A stretch of DNA of 64,000 bases, from positions 9,335,001 through 9,399,000 of the forward strand of contig NC_092621.1 of assembly GCF_047663525.1 (NCBI RefSeq), read 5' to 3'. A program made the position numbers and the translations under genes. The notes beneath the pieces were generated by a model, which was given only the letters and a program-made list of their open reading frames with translations, had not been told where the DNA came from and searched no databases. The DNA comes from Anas platyrhynchos. Lineage: Eukaryota > Chordata > Aves > Anseriformes > Anatidae. Every line of letters begins with the position of its first letter. Within the stretch, counting starts at the first letter, position 1. Below, piece by piece: positions 10,916 to 22,690 of the stretch.

Positions 10916-11690
10916 TGTGGAGGTCTCTGGCCATCCCCAGCTGAGAGCAGGAGATGCTCTTAGGGTTGCCTTTGCCCTTGCAGCTCAGCTCCCCCAGACC
11001 CACTTCTTGCCAACCGTGCCCAGCCTGGGGCTTTGCATTTTGTCGTTTGTGTTGGACCTCAGGAGGAGCCCAGCAGCCCCTCCTCAGCTGGTTGTGGTCC
11101 CTGCTCATCCTCAGCTCCCCACAATCCGGTATCAGTGCCGGCACAGGGAGCATGCAGACACTCGGGGTTTTCACGCTTACAAAAGGGGAGCAGGCTGTGC
11201 TGTCACCCCCAGCCCCATTTGCAGCTCAGCCCCAGCACACCCCAGCCCTACAGATGTGCTCAGAAATCTGAGGAGCCCCTGGGGTCTCGGGGGCAGGAAT
11301 GCAGGGTCACCTTCTCACCCGCACGGGTGACTTGGCTCAGGAGCAGAGCACAGGGTGGGGAAGTAGCAAAATTCACTCCTTGCTTTCCTGGATGGCTTGG
11401 CCACCCGCCAGGGTCCCTGCCGGGGGAGCAAACAGGCAAACAGCAGCGGCTGGGAGCTTGTAGAGGCAGGTTGTGGGGCCGGGGAGGAAACAGGAGCCCT
11501 CAAACACATCTGGATGTGGTGGGGGCCGCGTCTCAGGCATGCCCCCCGCCTGGCACCCCGCTCCATGCTGGGCAGCTGGGGACAAGACAAGACACATCCG
11601 CAAAGCGGGGCTCGCTGCTTACAGGAAACATCCCCCCTCCCTCCCCTCCATCACCCAGCCTCCGGCCGGCTGGTGGGCGGCCTGCCAGGG
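10916..11690. other. Upstream region of the chemokine gene, no gene seen
   Basis: GC-rich flank between a CR1 fragment and the chemokine promoter. The open frames (for example 11033-11704) show no family resemblance and overlap similar frames on the other strand. Nothing else is recognised. Confidence 0.5.
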
Positions 11691-11696
11691 GGGGCC

Positions 11697-11789
11697 GAAA
11701 ATGAAAGCAAAGTGTCCGGAGATAAATAGGAGCAGCCGAGGAGCGGGACAGCAGCGTGCACCCTGCTCCCAAATCCCCTGCAGCTCGCC
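11697..11789 (+). promoter_or_regulatory. Chemokine promoter: ISRE core and TATA-like box
   Basis: A GAAANNGAAA interferon-response/IRF core (GAAAATGAAA) is at 11697-11706, and a TATA-like ATAAATA is at 11722-11728. This puts the transcription start near 11755 and leaves a ~35-base 5' UTR before the ATG at 11790. The spacing of ISRE to TATA is typical of inducible immune promoters. Use in vivo is inferred. Confidence 0.5.
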
Positions 11790-14700
11790 ATGGCTCTGCG
11801 CATCCTCCTGCCGCTGCTCCTGCTGGCCGCTGCCCTCCTGCTCCTCCCGGCTGAAGGTGAGGGGGACACAGGGGTCCGAGCCCCCCCTGGGCTCCATGCA
11901 GGGTGCTGGACCCACGGGTGGTGCAGTACGGGGAGGTGTTTGGGTGTTGGAGCCGGCTGGTGGGGCGGCAGCACCCTGAGATTTCGGGCAGGGGCAGGAG
12001 GTTGAGGAGCAGCCCCTCGCAAGGAGCCCGTCCCTGCCTCAGTTTCCCTGACTCGGGGAGGCTGATGAGGCGTAGGCAGAGCCAGCAGCGGCCCTCTAGG
12101 CTGATGTTCAAAGGCAGCCCGTAGGGAGCACAGCGACCAGGACGGGCAGACAGGGTGTGGTGTGGCAGAAGGTCAGGGCATGGCAGTTAGTGCAGCAGTG
12201 CGTGCAGGCAGGGCGAGCATGGAGGGCCCCTCGCCACTCCTCCGCCGTGGTCTTTCCAATTTGTTTTTGTAGCCTGCTTGCGAGGCACCTGGCCATGGTA
12301 TCAACCAGGCAGAAGACCATGGCCTCAGCATCTCTTGCAGCCTCTCCAGCCACAGTCACCAATGTGGCTACTCAGACGGAGAGCTTGGGGAAACACCATG
12401 ATCCACGTCGTGGTCTGCAGGGTGTGCCTGAGTCTTCTGTCCGTGTCCGAGAGCAGCAGCGAGGGGTATGCCTGTGGGAGGTGTGCCCAGGTTGAAGAGC
12501 TGCTCAAACCCAAAGGTAGTGGAGCTTCGGGAGGAGGTGAGCAGGCCCAGGAGCATCAGGGAGTCAGAGAGGGAAATTGACTGGTGGAGGTGTACTCAGC
12601 CCTCTCTGAGACAGACTCAGGAGCCTGCCACAGCACAAGTGTCTCCTGCCATGCAGAAGACGAAAGTTCCCTCATCCCATCAGGCAGAAGGAGGAAACCC
12701 AGGCCAAGGGGGCGAATGGAGGCAGGTTCCTGTTCAGGGTGGTAGGCGAGCCCTGTCCCTGCCCACCTCACCTTCCCATCTACAGCTATATAACAGGTAT
12801 GAGGCTCTAGAACAAAACAGTCAGAATGATGAATTAGATGAAAGCCCGTCCCAGATGGAAAGGGTGCCTAAGGCAAGGCAACCTACCCCCCGCATTGCAA
12901 CATCATCTGTCAAGAAAGACAGAAGGGTTATTGTCATGGGGGACTCCCTTTTGAAAGGGACAGAGGACCCGATATGCTGACCGGACCCAACCCACAGGGA
13001 AGTCTGTTCTCTCCCCGGGGCTCAGGTGAGAGACTTAGCTAAGAAAGCCAAGCGCCTGGTACAGCCCACCGACTGCTACCAACTACTGGTCTTTCAGGCT
13101 GGTAATGACAAGGTAGCAATGAGAAGTCCGAGAGTGATCAAAAGGGAGTTTAGGGTGACAACTTAAAGGATCAGGGGCACAGACTGTGTTTGCCTCTGTC
13201 CTTCCAACAGGGGGGATCGATGCTGACAAGCAGGCTTACCACATTAACACATGGCCTTGGGAGTGGTGCAACCGACAGAACTTTGGGGTTTTTGATCATG
13301 GGAAGGTCTACGTGATGCCAGGCCTGCTGTCACCAATGGGATGTACCTCTCTCAGAGAGGGGTGAGGATTTTGGCTCAGGAGTTGGCAGGGCTGATAGAT
13401 AGGGCTTTAAACTAGAGTTGAAGGGGGAAGGGGATAAAACCAGGCATGCCGGTGATGAGCTAAAGGATGGTACGCTAGAATCAGAGGGGCTGTGTGCCAG
13501 TGAGGTCCTTCGGTCAGATCCACAAGGTGCTGCATGTAGGGAGGCACATTTGAAGTGCTTCTACACAGACACACGCGGTATGAGGAACAAAATGAATGAG
13601 CTAGAGGTCTTGGCCCAGTCCCACAGCTATGACATCATTGGCAAAAGTGAAACCTGGAGGGATGAGTCCTGTGGCAGGTGTGCTGCAATAGATGGTTACA
13701 GGCTCCTCAGGAGGGACAGGCAGGGTAGGTGATGTGGTGGGGTGGCAATGTATGTGAAGCATGGTCTGGGCTGTGTGGAACTTCATGTTGGAGATGGCAA
13801 AGTTGAGGCAAGGATTAAGGGATGAACAAATAAAGGGAATGTCGTAGTGGGAGTCTATTACAGACCACCTGGCCAGAACAACAGAGCCGATGAATTATTC
13901 TTTGCAGAACTATGAGATGTCTTGAGATCAACTCCCCTTGTCCTTATGGGGGATTTCAACTTGCCAGACATCAACTGGAATCACCACACAGCTGACACGA
14001 GCAAATCCAGGAGGTTTGTAAAGCACCTAGATGATAACTTCTTGGTGCGGGTGCTAAGGGAGCCAACTAGGAAAGGTGCACTCCTAGATCTGTTGCTGGA
14101 GAACAGAGAGGGTCTTGTGGGAGATGTGGCAATTGGCGGCTGTCTTGGTCATAGTGACCATGAAGTGGTTGAGTTTAGAATTTATGGTGACAGAAGGAAA
14201 ACTGCCACCAAAACTTCAGCCCTGGATATGGGGAAAGTGGACTTCAGGCTGCTCAGGGAACTAGTCAGCAAGGTCCCCCGAGAAACTGCTTCTGAAGGCA
14301 CTGCGTCCATCAGTGCTGGTCAGTCTTTAAGCACTGCCTCCGAAAAGCACAAGATCAGGTGATTCCAAAATACCAGAAGTCAGGCAGGTGCGGCAGAAGG
14401 CCAGCCTGGCTGACCAGGGATCTTCTACTGGAGCTTAGGCAAAAAAAAGAAAGTGTATGGCTGCTGGAAGGAGGGTTAGGAATGGGGAAGGAATACAGGG
14501 ATGCTGTTCGTGTTTGTAAGGAGAAAATCTGTGGGGCCAAAGCCCAACTAAAGTTGAAGCTGGCCATGTCTGTGGGAGATAATAAAAAGTTTTTTTAGGT
14601 ATGTTAACAGAAAAAGGAGGACCAAAGAAAACATAGGTCCACTACTTGATGAGGAAGGTCTCCTCACAGACAATGACATAGGCAAGGCAGAGACGTTTAA

Positions 14701-17145
14701 TGCCTTCTTCGCCTCTGTCTTCAACGTTGATGATGGGCTTCGGGACCCAGGGTGCCCTGAGCTGGAGGACCACGACAGTGGGAAAGACAAACTTCCAACC
14801 GACCCTGAACGTATGCAGGATTTGCTGCTCCACCTGGATCCACCTGGATCCATATAAGTCCATGGGTCTGGATGGGATTCATCCCAGAGTGCTTAAAGAG
14901 CTGGTTGATGGCATTGTGGGACCGCTCAATTATTTTTCAACACTCTTGGGAATCTGGAGAGGTCCCAGTAGACTGGAAGCTGGCAAATGTTGTCCCAGTT
15001 TCCAAGAAGGGCAAGAAGGAAGACCCTAGCAATTACAGGCCTGTCAGTCTCACGTCAGTGCCTGGTAAAATTATGGAGAAGATGATTCTTGAAGTTATTG
15101 AAGAGCACATGGGGGACAATGCAATCATTGGTCCCAGCCAATATGGGTTCATGAGGGGTAGGTCCTGTCTAACAAATTTGATTTCCTTTTATGATAAGAT
15201 CACCCATCTAGTTGATCAAGGGAAACCAGCTGATGTGATCATTTTGGACTTCAGCAAGGCTTTTGACAGGGTTTCCCGTAGGATCCTACTGGACAAAATG
15301 TCCAGCGTACAACTTAACAAAAACATCATATGATGGGTGAGCAATTGGCTGATGGGCAGGGCTCAAAGGGTTGTGGTAAATGGGGCCACATCTGGCTGGC
15401 GAATGGTCACTAGTGGGGTCCCTCAAGGCTCCATTTTAGGGTCAGTCCTCTTCAATGTCTTTATAAATGATTTGAATGTAGGACTAGAAGGTGTTTTGAG
15501 CAAATTTGCTGACGACACCAAACTTGAAGGAGTTGTGGACTCTGATGAGGGTGGAAAGGCCTTGCAGAGAGACCTGGACAGACTGGAGAGCTGGGCAATC
15601 ACCAACCGCATGAAGTTTAACAAAAGCAAGTGCTGGGACTTGCACCTGGGACAGGGCAACCCTGGCTTTACGTACAGACTGGCCTTGCAGCCAGGAAGGC
15701 CAACCCTATCCTGGGGTGCATTAAGCACGGCATCACTAGTTGGTTGAGGGAGGTGACTGTCCCACTCTGCGCTGGTGCGGCCTCACCTCAAGTACTGCGT
15801 GCAGTTCTAGGCACCACAGTACAAAAAGGACATGAAACTGCTGGAGAGTGTCCAGAGGAGGGTGACAAAGATGGTGAAGGGCCTAGAGGGGAAGACGTAT
15901 GAGGAGTGGCTGAGGGCACTGGGCCTGTTCAGCCTGAAAAAGAGAAGGCTGAGGGGGGACCTCATCACTGTCTACAACTTCCTCGTGAGGGGGAGTGGAG
16001 AGGCAGGTGACCTATTCTCTGTAAACACCAGTGATAGGACCCACGGGAATGGTGTTAAGCTGCGGCAGGGGAAGTTTAGGCTGGACATCAGGAAGTACCG
16101 GTAGGGTGGCTGCACACTGGAACAGGCTCCCCAGGGACGTAGTCACTGAACCAAGCCTGTCTGAATTTAAAAAGTGTTTGGACTGTGCACTTAGTCACAT
16201 GGTCTAAACTTCTGGGTAGACCTGTGCGGTGCCAGGACTTGGACTTGATGATCCTTATGGGTCCCTTCCAACTTTGGATATTCTATGATTCCCCCTCCAG
16301 CTGCACAGGGGTCAACTCCACATCCCTGTGGCAGGGCACTGGGGTGCAGAGCTCCCATTCTGTCTTTGCTGCCCTGTGCTGGTCAGGAGGAGGAGGTAGA
16401 AGAGAGTGACTGGAGGGACGGTATTTTATTTTGCTTTTAGTTCTCACTGCTCTGTATAGCAACAGGCGATAAACTACATTAATCTACTGCAGGCTGAGAC
16501 TGTTTTCCCTCTAATGGTACCTGCGAGGGCTCTCCCTGTCCTTATCGCAGCCCATGAGCTTTCTTTCATCCTGTTCTCTCCCCCTGTTCTTCTGAGGAGG
16601 GGAAGTGAGAGAGCGGCGTGGTGGAGCTCAGCTGCCCGTCAGCATGAAACCACCACAGCATCCTTCCCCAAAATGACACCGAGCGATCCCATGCCCTCAG
16701 CCCATCGTGCTGCGCTCCCCCAGACTGGGAAGGTGCCGAAAAGGGCTTGGAAGGGTCCGAAATCCCACATCTCCTCCTTTCTGCAGGTGTTGACAATGTG
16801 GCCTCAGACTGCTGCCTGAGGACCAGCAAGAAAAACATCCCCAGCGCCTGGGTGAAGTCCTACAGGATCCAGGGCCCCGAGACGGGATGCCTGCTGCGTG
16901 CCGTCGTGTGAGTACCCTGGGGCAACCAGGGCCACCCGGCGTGGTTCGGCTTCACCCCAGCCCTCCCTGTGTGCTCCCCACATCCCTGCACACCCCCACA
17001 GCAAACCTTTCTGCCTGGTCCCCCAGGTTCACCACTAAGAAGGAGAAGAAAATCTGCTCCTCTCTCACCAGCCCAGCCATCCAGAAGGTGATCCGGAGGC
17101 TGGAGGACAAGCAGAAGAACCCCTCTCAGAAGCCTCGGCGTTTGT
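11790..17145 (+). CDS. CCL21: CC chemokine, CCL21-like (CCL19/CCL21 type)
   Basis: Exons are 11790-11856, 16787-16907 and 17027 to about 17140, with GT-AG junctions in phases 1 and 2. Exon 1 is a leucine-rich signal peptide (residues 1-22). The mature chemokine has the adjacent pair C31-C32, then C57 and C73, the IP..VKSYR strand and AVVFTTKK, so it is a secreted CC chemokine with the usual two disulfides. [13 protein letters not shown] is closer to CCL21 (VRSYRKQEPSLGC) than to CCL19, though AVVFTT is shared with CCL19. The FAM205-like neighbour also favours CCL21. CCL19/CCL21 signal through CCR7 to guide lymphocytes and dendritic cells. Intron 1 contains a 4.2-kb CR1. Oddity: no stop is seen after the basic tail (QKPRR); the frame passes into retroviral sequence and stays open to 17864, so the native C-terminus is not visible. 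Confidence 0.8.
12120..16292 (+). mobile_element. Nearly full-length CR1 LINE with decayed ORF1 and ORF2
   Basis: The element lies in chemokine intron 1, same orientation. ORF1 remnants (about 12157-13150) include a GDSL-type esterase motif ([13 protein letters not shown], near 12930), as in CR1 ORF1p. ORF2 (about 13550-16100) has an apurinic-like endonuclease with [12 protein letters not shown] near 13945 and HSDHEVVEF near 14150. Its reverse transcriptase has YRPVSLT near 15035, SKAFDRVS near 15255, GVPQGSILG near 15417 and the catalytic FADD at 15505-15516. Both ORFs are interrupted by stops and frameshifts (for example stops near 13731, 14360 and 15331), so it is inactive. The 3' end has the CR1 hallmark CTTCCAACTTTGGATATTCTATGATTC-like tail ending at 16291. 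It is long for a CR1; most copies are short 3' pieces. Confidence 0.92.
16293..16786 (+). other. Remainder of chemokine intron 1
   Basis: Unique intronic sequence from the end of the CR1 to the acceptor (CTTTCTGCAG) of chemokine exon 2. It includes AT-rich and GC-rich stretches, and no separate feature is recognised. Confidence 0.6.
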
Positions 17146-17283
17146 CTTTTGCTCAGCAAGAAGCTAGGAAAACTTCTACTCCTAAACTCATTTCTGATGT
17201 GGATTATACAGCTTTGAAATCAGAGATTAAGATGTTGAAGTCATCATTGGGCTTTGAAAGGGAGACAGGAAAAACATTAGGAA

Positions 17284-17513
17284 TCAGAGTGGATCAACTT
17301 TTGAATGAAAATGATGAACTTTTGAATGAGAATAACAAACTTGTGGCTGAAAATGATAAACTTGTGGCTGAAAATGATAAACTTGTGGCTGAATATGATG
17401 AACTTTTGAATGAAAGTGAGGAACTTATGAATGAGAATAACAGACTTGTGGCTGAAAATGATAAACTTGTGGCTGAAAATGATAAACTTGTGAATGAGAA
17501 CAGTCGTCTTAAA
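17284..17513 (+). repeat. 21-bp tandem repeat encoding a heptad coiled coil in the retroviral gag
   Basis: About ten units of 21 bases encode seven-residue steps such as LVAENDK, LLNENDE and LVNENSR, giving a regular leucine heptad pattern. Several neighbouring units are almost identical, which suggests recent unit gain. It is part of the fossil element at 17146-21720. Confidence 0.85.
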
Positions 17514-20424
17514 CAATTACTGGAGAGGTTTATTCACCTGTTAAATAAAGCACGGCCTTCTGCTTCAGTTAAAAAGGTTCGTAGGTTGATGCACACTGCA
17601 GACCCTGAAAGCTGGGATGGTGATTTTTGGTTTGACATTGATGATAATGTCAAAGAGATTGCTGATTCTGAATCTCAATCGATTTCCTCGAGACCTTTGG
17701 TTAAAACTGAGACTACTGTTGATGATGATGATGAAATCTACAATACTGTGCGAACAATTCCATGGCCACCAGTAGAGCTTGTTAAAATACAGAAGTTCTC
17801 AAGGTGGTCAGGAAAATCAGAAGTTGATTTTGTGTGGCGAGTTCTTCTTGAAGGAAGAGATTGAATTATGTTGAGCGAGGAACAGGCAGGAGGTTTTTGG
17901 GGACCTGGAGTATTTTTAACCACCACACCAGGAGACCATAACTACTCTATAACTGTATGGGTGGCATACTGGGCAGGGGGTATAGATCCCCAGGAGAGAG
18001 GGGAACCCCTGGAAATTAGAGCCACAAGCTATTTTGACCTGGCTGCAGCAGTACAGAAAGCAGCCTGCATTCAGGTGATATATGAAAGAGATGAATTCAG
18101 GAAATCCCTGATGTTAGCTCCTATTGACTTAGCTCAATTAACTCCTCTCATCGGTGGACTCCCTGACTATCTTAAGATGTTTTTAGCAAATACAGAGGCT
18201 CGTGTACAAGCTGCTCATAGGGATGGTGATTGTGGTTGTAGGCGAAATCTGAACTCCCCCATTCCCACCTGGAGTGAATTTGTACAAGACATAGATAAGT
18301 ACGTATGCTGAATGGGCTGGATTAGCTCATCCAATATTAAGTCCCAAGACCACCCTCATCGAGTCCACCGAATCCACACTCAAAATCCCAGATACCCCAA
18401 CTTCAAAGAGAGGTTCAAATTTAATAAAGAACAGGGTGAGTTGTGGCATAGGGCCCTAGCTTTGGGTGCACCCCAATCAATCTTGCATGGTGCCTCTATG
18501 GAGGACCTCCGTACATTAGTCTGATCTCTGGGCAAGAAAAATATTCCATCTGGGGAGAACTGCCTAACTGAAAAAAAAAAAAACAATCCATAAGGAAAGT
18601 ACACCTTCTGCACCAAGCCTAATTGACAATGCAGAATCTCATCAAAAAAACTCCAGTCCCCGGGGAGGGCAGTGAGCTACTCTGCTCAGCAGGTATTAGC
18701 AATTCAATGGCTCTCTAATGAACACTCTGACCCTACCATTGCCATTCCCATTGGACCCCGAAAAATATTGGTAAATTTTCTTATTGACACCAGGGCCCAA
18801 ATGTCAGTAGTTATAGATGAAACTGCACAAGCCCTGAGCATAACACCTGGTTGATGCAGGTGTGGTGTGGAAAAACAATGCCCCACCACAAACAAAAACT
18901 CACTCCGTCTGCCAGGGGAACAAAAATAAACCACAGCAAAAGTATTAGTTGATGCTGCATATACTAATATCTTAGGATTTGACATAGTGCATGGGCATGG
19001 GTGGAAACTCCCAGATGGAACTGTGTGGAGTTTCACAACACATGAAAGGGATTCCGACTTAGTGAAACTAAATCTGTTACAAACATCCATACCCTCACCC
19101 CTCACTAAAATCACTAATGTTCGGCAGTATCTGTTGCCAGCAGCAGCACTTATGGGGATTGACAGGGTGGTAACAGAATTGGAAGAAAGAGGCATTATTA
19201 AAAGGAGTCATTTACCTTACAATTCACCAGTGTGGCCAGTAAAGAAACCAACCAGGCAATGGCATTTTACAGTGGATTACAGACAGTTAGATGCTAGCAC
19301 CACACCTTTGACTGCCGCAGTTCCAAACATGGCAGAGATAGCGAAAGCCCTCTGTGTATCTAACAGTAGCAATAGTGCTAACTACTCCCAGATGTCTCTA
19401 CACACAGGAAGTCAAAGATTGCTTTTTCATCCTCTTCCTAACCCTGTCTGTTGAATACAAATGAACATATTTTATTTTCTGTTGTGTTCACAGGAATCCT
19501 GAGTGAACTGCATGTGGACAGGTGGAGAACCACAAACCAACAGTCTGGATTAATAATGCTATGCTTAACCCTGGCCTTGATGCACTCTCTTCTGGTTTAT
19601 AGCAAGGAGACCCAGGACGGCTGTGGTCCCAAGCGTATGTCAAATACACTGAATTATGGAAACACATTCCACCAAGGAAAAGTTAAACTTAGATACTGTG
19701 GTTGTGCATGGAGCTGAGGTGTTTCACCGTGGCATCTAACCATGCATTATCACAGTATAGCACAAGCACTGGAACATCTCAAAACAAAAAGGACCGAAAT
19801 CTCTCTACTTTAGTTCTACATGGAAACAAAATATTTTCCAAAGATGAATGGAGTTGGAACAATTCTCTAAGAATGGCTGAACTTCAAGCCACTTCTAGCC
19901 AGACAATACAAGTCAGTTGCTGAATAACTAATGGATCTACTTACAATAGGTCACCTGAAATTAAGACTGATTATAACAAAATAACCAAACCAAATTCTGA
20001 TTGCTGGCACAATTTTACTTTCACCAAACCTATAATTGTGTACTGTCTTTTGGGGTTACAGAGGCACAGAATTATCCATACTAAAACTTCTTCATCAACT
20101 GCAAAGGCCTCTGCCCCCGCAGATAATAGAGGATATACCAATTTGGCCTTATGTGAATCTGACTCCTTGCATCTTCAGCACAGGTCCTTATATAATTAAA
20201 AATGTGGGACAACAATTTCTCTATCAAGTGATGGAAAGAGTAAAGAGAGATGATAAACACCCTTGGTGGGGCACTTTGGATGGTCACCAGCTGGCACAGG
20301 AATCTTCAACAAAATGTTGCACTCTCTTTTTGTTTTGTTAATAGTCATTGTATTATGCTTTTAGTTTGTGTGTTAAACTCTGGATCATGATGGAACATTT
20401 AGTATCCCCACACAATGTACACAC

Positions 20425-20620
20425 ACCCAATATTTGAGCTCTGGAACAGGCTGTCCAGGGGGGTTGTGGAGTCTCCTTCTCTGGAGATATCCAAGGCCCG
20501 TCTGGACGCCTACCTGGGCAGCCTGCTCTAAGGAGCCTGCTTTGGCAGGGGGGTTGGACCTGCTGATCTCTCAAGATCCCTTCCAACCCCTACAGTTCTG
20601 TGACACAATTCTGTGATAAA
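20425..20620 (+). mobile_element. CR1 LINE 3'-end fragment inside the ENS-1-like element
   Basis: The conserved CR1 tail is clear: GAACAGGCTGTCCAGGGGGG, GTGGAGTCTCCTTCTCTGGA, the TTTGGCAGGGGGGTTGGAC segment and CCTTCCAACCCCTACAGTTC, ending with the TTCTGTGA terminal repeats near 20590-20615. It is far less diverged than the fragment at 10755 and lies between the envelope-like and LTR-like parts of the retrovirus, so it inserted after that element. Confidence 0.9.
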
Positions 20621-20624
20621 CCTC

Positions 20625-21720
20625 CTCCTGAGAATGTATGTGGTATTCCTGACATATTCCGAATGTCATGAAGCTTGAGTGACTATAGTCACAGGGTGGA
20701 TTATGTGATATAACTGCCTAAAGTAACTAGGAAAATAAAACTAATATTCACATTTTAAAGAAAATGTACAGCACTGAAGAGGCTTTCAGGGTAGGGTGTA
20801 GCTGCATTACCTGAGCATTCCCAAGGCTTCCAACCTTAGATGCTATTGCACTGGGGGAACCTGGTGTGCTGACTCTAAGAAACAGTACAGGGCATAGAGT
20901 GGAGTGGAGACACCACGGCTAGGCTCTGTACCAGGTGGGGCCTCGATTGTTCTTGTGCACAACCAGACCAATAAGCCGCACTTTTTTTACCCTGAGCCAA
21001 TGACCTGTCATGATTTGACAAATGCTGCACTCTAGTGTACTTTTTCTCATTATAATATCATTATAATACCAAAAAACACCTCCATCCCAAAAGCTACCCG
21101 CCTCCAAAGTGCAACCACCGCTCAGTGAGCACATGCTCTGAATTTCTCAGAGCCTATTCCATTAAATGGAGATGGGAAAACTTTTCACCAATCATAACAA
21201 AGATATGCTTGACTAGAGTCACTCAAGCTCCACCAAAAAGATAGAAAATAATATAAATTGGCCTAAGAGAGAGCAGATGTTAGGGAAGATGCCATCGTCA
21301 GGGGAGATACCATCACAAGGGAATACACCATCCTGAGGACCTCCTGACTCCTGGGATCAGTTGACTGGCCGAGCCTCTCCCCCTACCCTCCCCCTCCATT
21401 GGGATGACTTTTTAATGTCTTGTGTCTTGGGGTGCCTTTTTAATGTCTTGTTTCCAGGCTGTGCACTTCTGTATTTTATACAAGCTAGCTTGCTTTTGAA
21501 GATAGTAAATTACTGCCGGCAATCCAAAGAACCTGTGTACCTGTTGGTGTAATAAATTGCATTTAACTGCACTGTTCTTAGCTGTGATAGTTCTCATTGA
21601 ATGTGACAAGGGTAAGGGTGTGGTATGTTATTGGTGAATCCGTGATCGTGATAGTTCAGTGCTCTGAACCTGACTGACCCGTAATGGTTAATTGGCTCGT
21701 CCCTTAAAATGACACCAGCC
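20625..21720 (+). repeat. 3' LTR-like region of the ENS-1-like element
   Basis: Non-coding sequence downstream of the envelope-like part. It has an ATAATATAAATT TATA-like stretch near 21247, AATAAA at about 21551, and a GT-rich tail, which is the expected order of U3, R and U5. Exact ends are not defined because a second LTR for comparison is not in the window. Confidence 0.5.
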
Positions 21721-21734
21721 CAGCCAACACAGTG

Positions 21735-22690
21735 TTACAAAAAGACCAGGGCTGCCAAACTGACTTTGTCATTATCCTGGGGCCATTGGTGGCTGATGCA
21801 AGCTACCTGACACCTGATTCCTCCCGTTTCCTCATGGGGTAGTACACGAAGTACTACAGGTTCACAAACCTCTCAACACCTTTCTTATACCACATACGTA
21901 CAATATAATTTGAGCAACTGTTAGTTTATCCTATTCCTTTTTTTTCCTTCTTCTCTCATGACTAGAGGGCCCGTGATTTTCATTTTTACTGATTTCGTAC
22001 TACTCCAGCTCCTCTTCAGAGCCCTGCAGTGCCCCTACCACCAGATACCCGTACTCGTGCCACTTGCGCCACACCTGTGGCACCCAGGGCACTGCAGCGC
22101 AACCGAGCGGCAACAGCACCCGCTCCTTCTGGGACAGGATTTGCCATCGGCAGCAGAAGGCGTCTGCATCACCACAGAGCTCTACATCCGAGCACTACTG
22201 CCATACAGGTCACAGCAGAGGCAGGGCCAGCGCCCATGGAGCTTGTGATTCTCACAAGTTCCAATACTGGAAATAAATCCAATTCTTTGTACTCAGGTGT
22301 GTTTTCTGGGAGCCTTCCCGCATCGTGTGTGTTGGGGATGAAGGGGGAGGGTGGGCTGAGGGAGACCAGGCAAGGTGTGCTGTCCCACCAGAGGACAACT
22401 GGCTTGGACGGGGAAGGGAATAAAACAGGGCTCAGCAGAGGAGAGCCTCGGGGAACAGTGCTGAAGCTGGGGGTGAGGCAGATGTCTCATCTGAAGGGCA
22501 TCTGCACCTCTGCACGCAGCAGGGACAACCAGGAGGAGCTGGTGGGTTTTTGTTACAGACCGCCTGAACAGGAGGTAGAGATGGATGAGGCATTCTGTGA
22601 GCAGCTTGCGGAAGGTATTACTAGAGGGCCCATGAAGAGATTGGGTTCTGATACAGACATGGAGAGAATCAATGCTGTAACCTGAGCGTG
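21735..22690 (+). pseudogene. Chimeric SPATA31-like fragment with repeat R3
   Basis: Three parts. 21735-21795 matches the intact gene around 4480-4540 (KDQACQTDFVVILRP..A region). 21795-22008 is a third copy of the unidentified repeat R. 22009-22612 matches 5545-6165 at about 97% identity by eye (seven differences in the first ~270 bases), covering the end of the last coding exon, its overlapping poly(A) signal, the 3' flank and the start of the CR1 remnant. About 1 kb of exon 3 is thus missing and replaced by R3. No promoter or membrane exon is seen, so this is a partial copy. The high identity implies a recent duplication or gene conversion. Confidence 0.8.

Larger units (their letters stand above)
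17146..21720 (+). mobile_element. Broken endogenous retrovirus, ENS-1/Soprano-like
   Basis: A retroviral fossil in AT-rich sequence that begins abruptly inside chemokine exon 3. Visible parts, in order: a gag-like open stretch with a heptad coiled coil (to 17864), a further gag/pro-like stretch (17868-18525), a protease-like FLIDTRAQMSV region (near 18780), the N-terminal part of a reverse transcriptase (YNSPVWPVKKPT..FTVDYRQLD, near 19220-19300), an envelope-like glycosylated stretch (about 19690-20345), and a 3' LTR-like region (about 20625-21720). No 5' LTR lies between the chemokine exon and the gag-like part. The element is broken many times. The coiled-coil gag resembles the galliform ENS-1/ERNI family from memory; this name is tentative. 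A CR1 tail sits at 20425-20620. Confidence 0.75.

Noticed and set aside
11790-17145. Chemokine as CCL19 rather than CCL21
   Set aside because: Kept as an alternative only: AVVFTT fits CCL19, but VKSYR..GP..GC and the SPATA31/FAM205-like neighbour fit CCL21 better.
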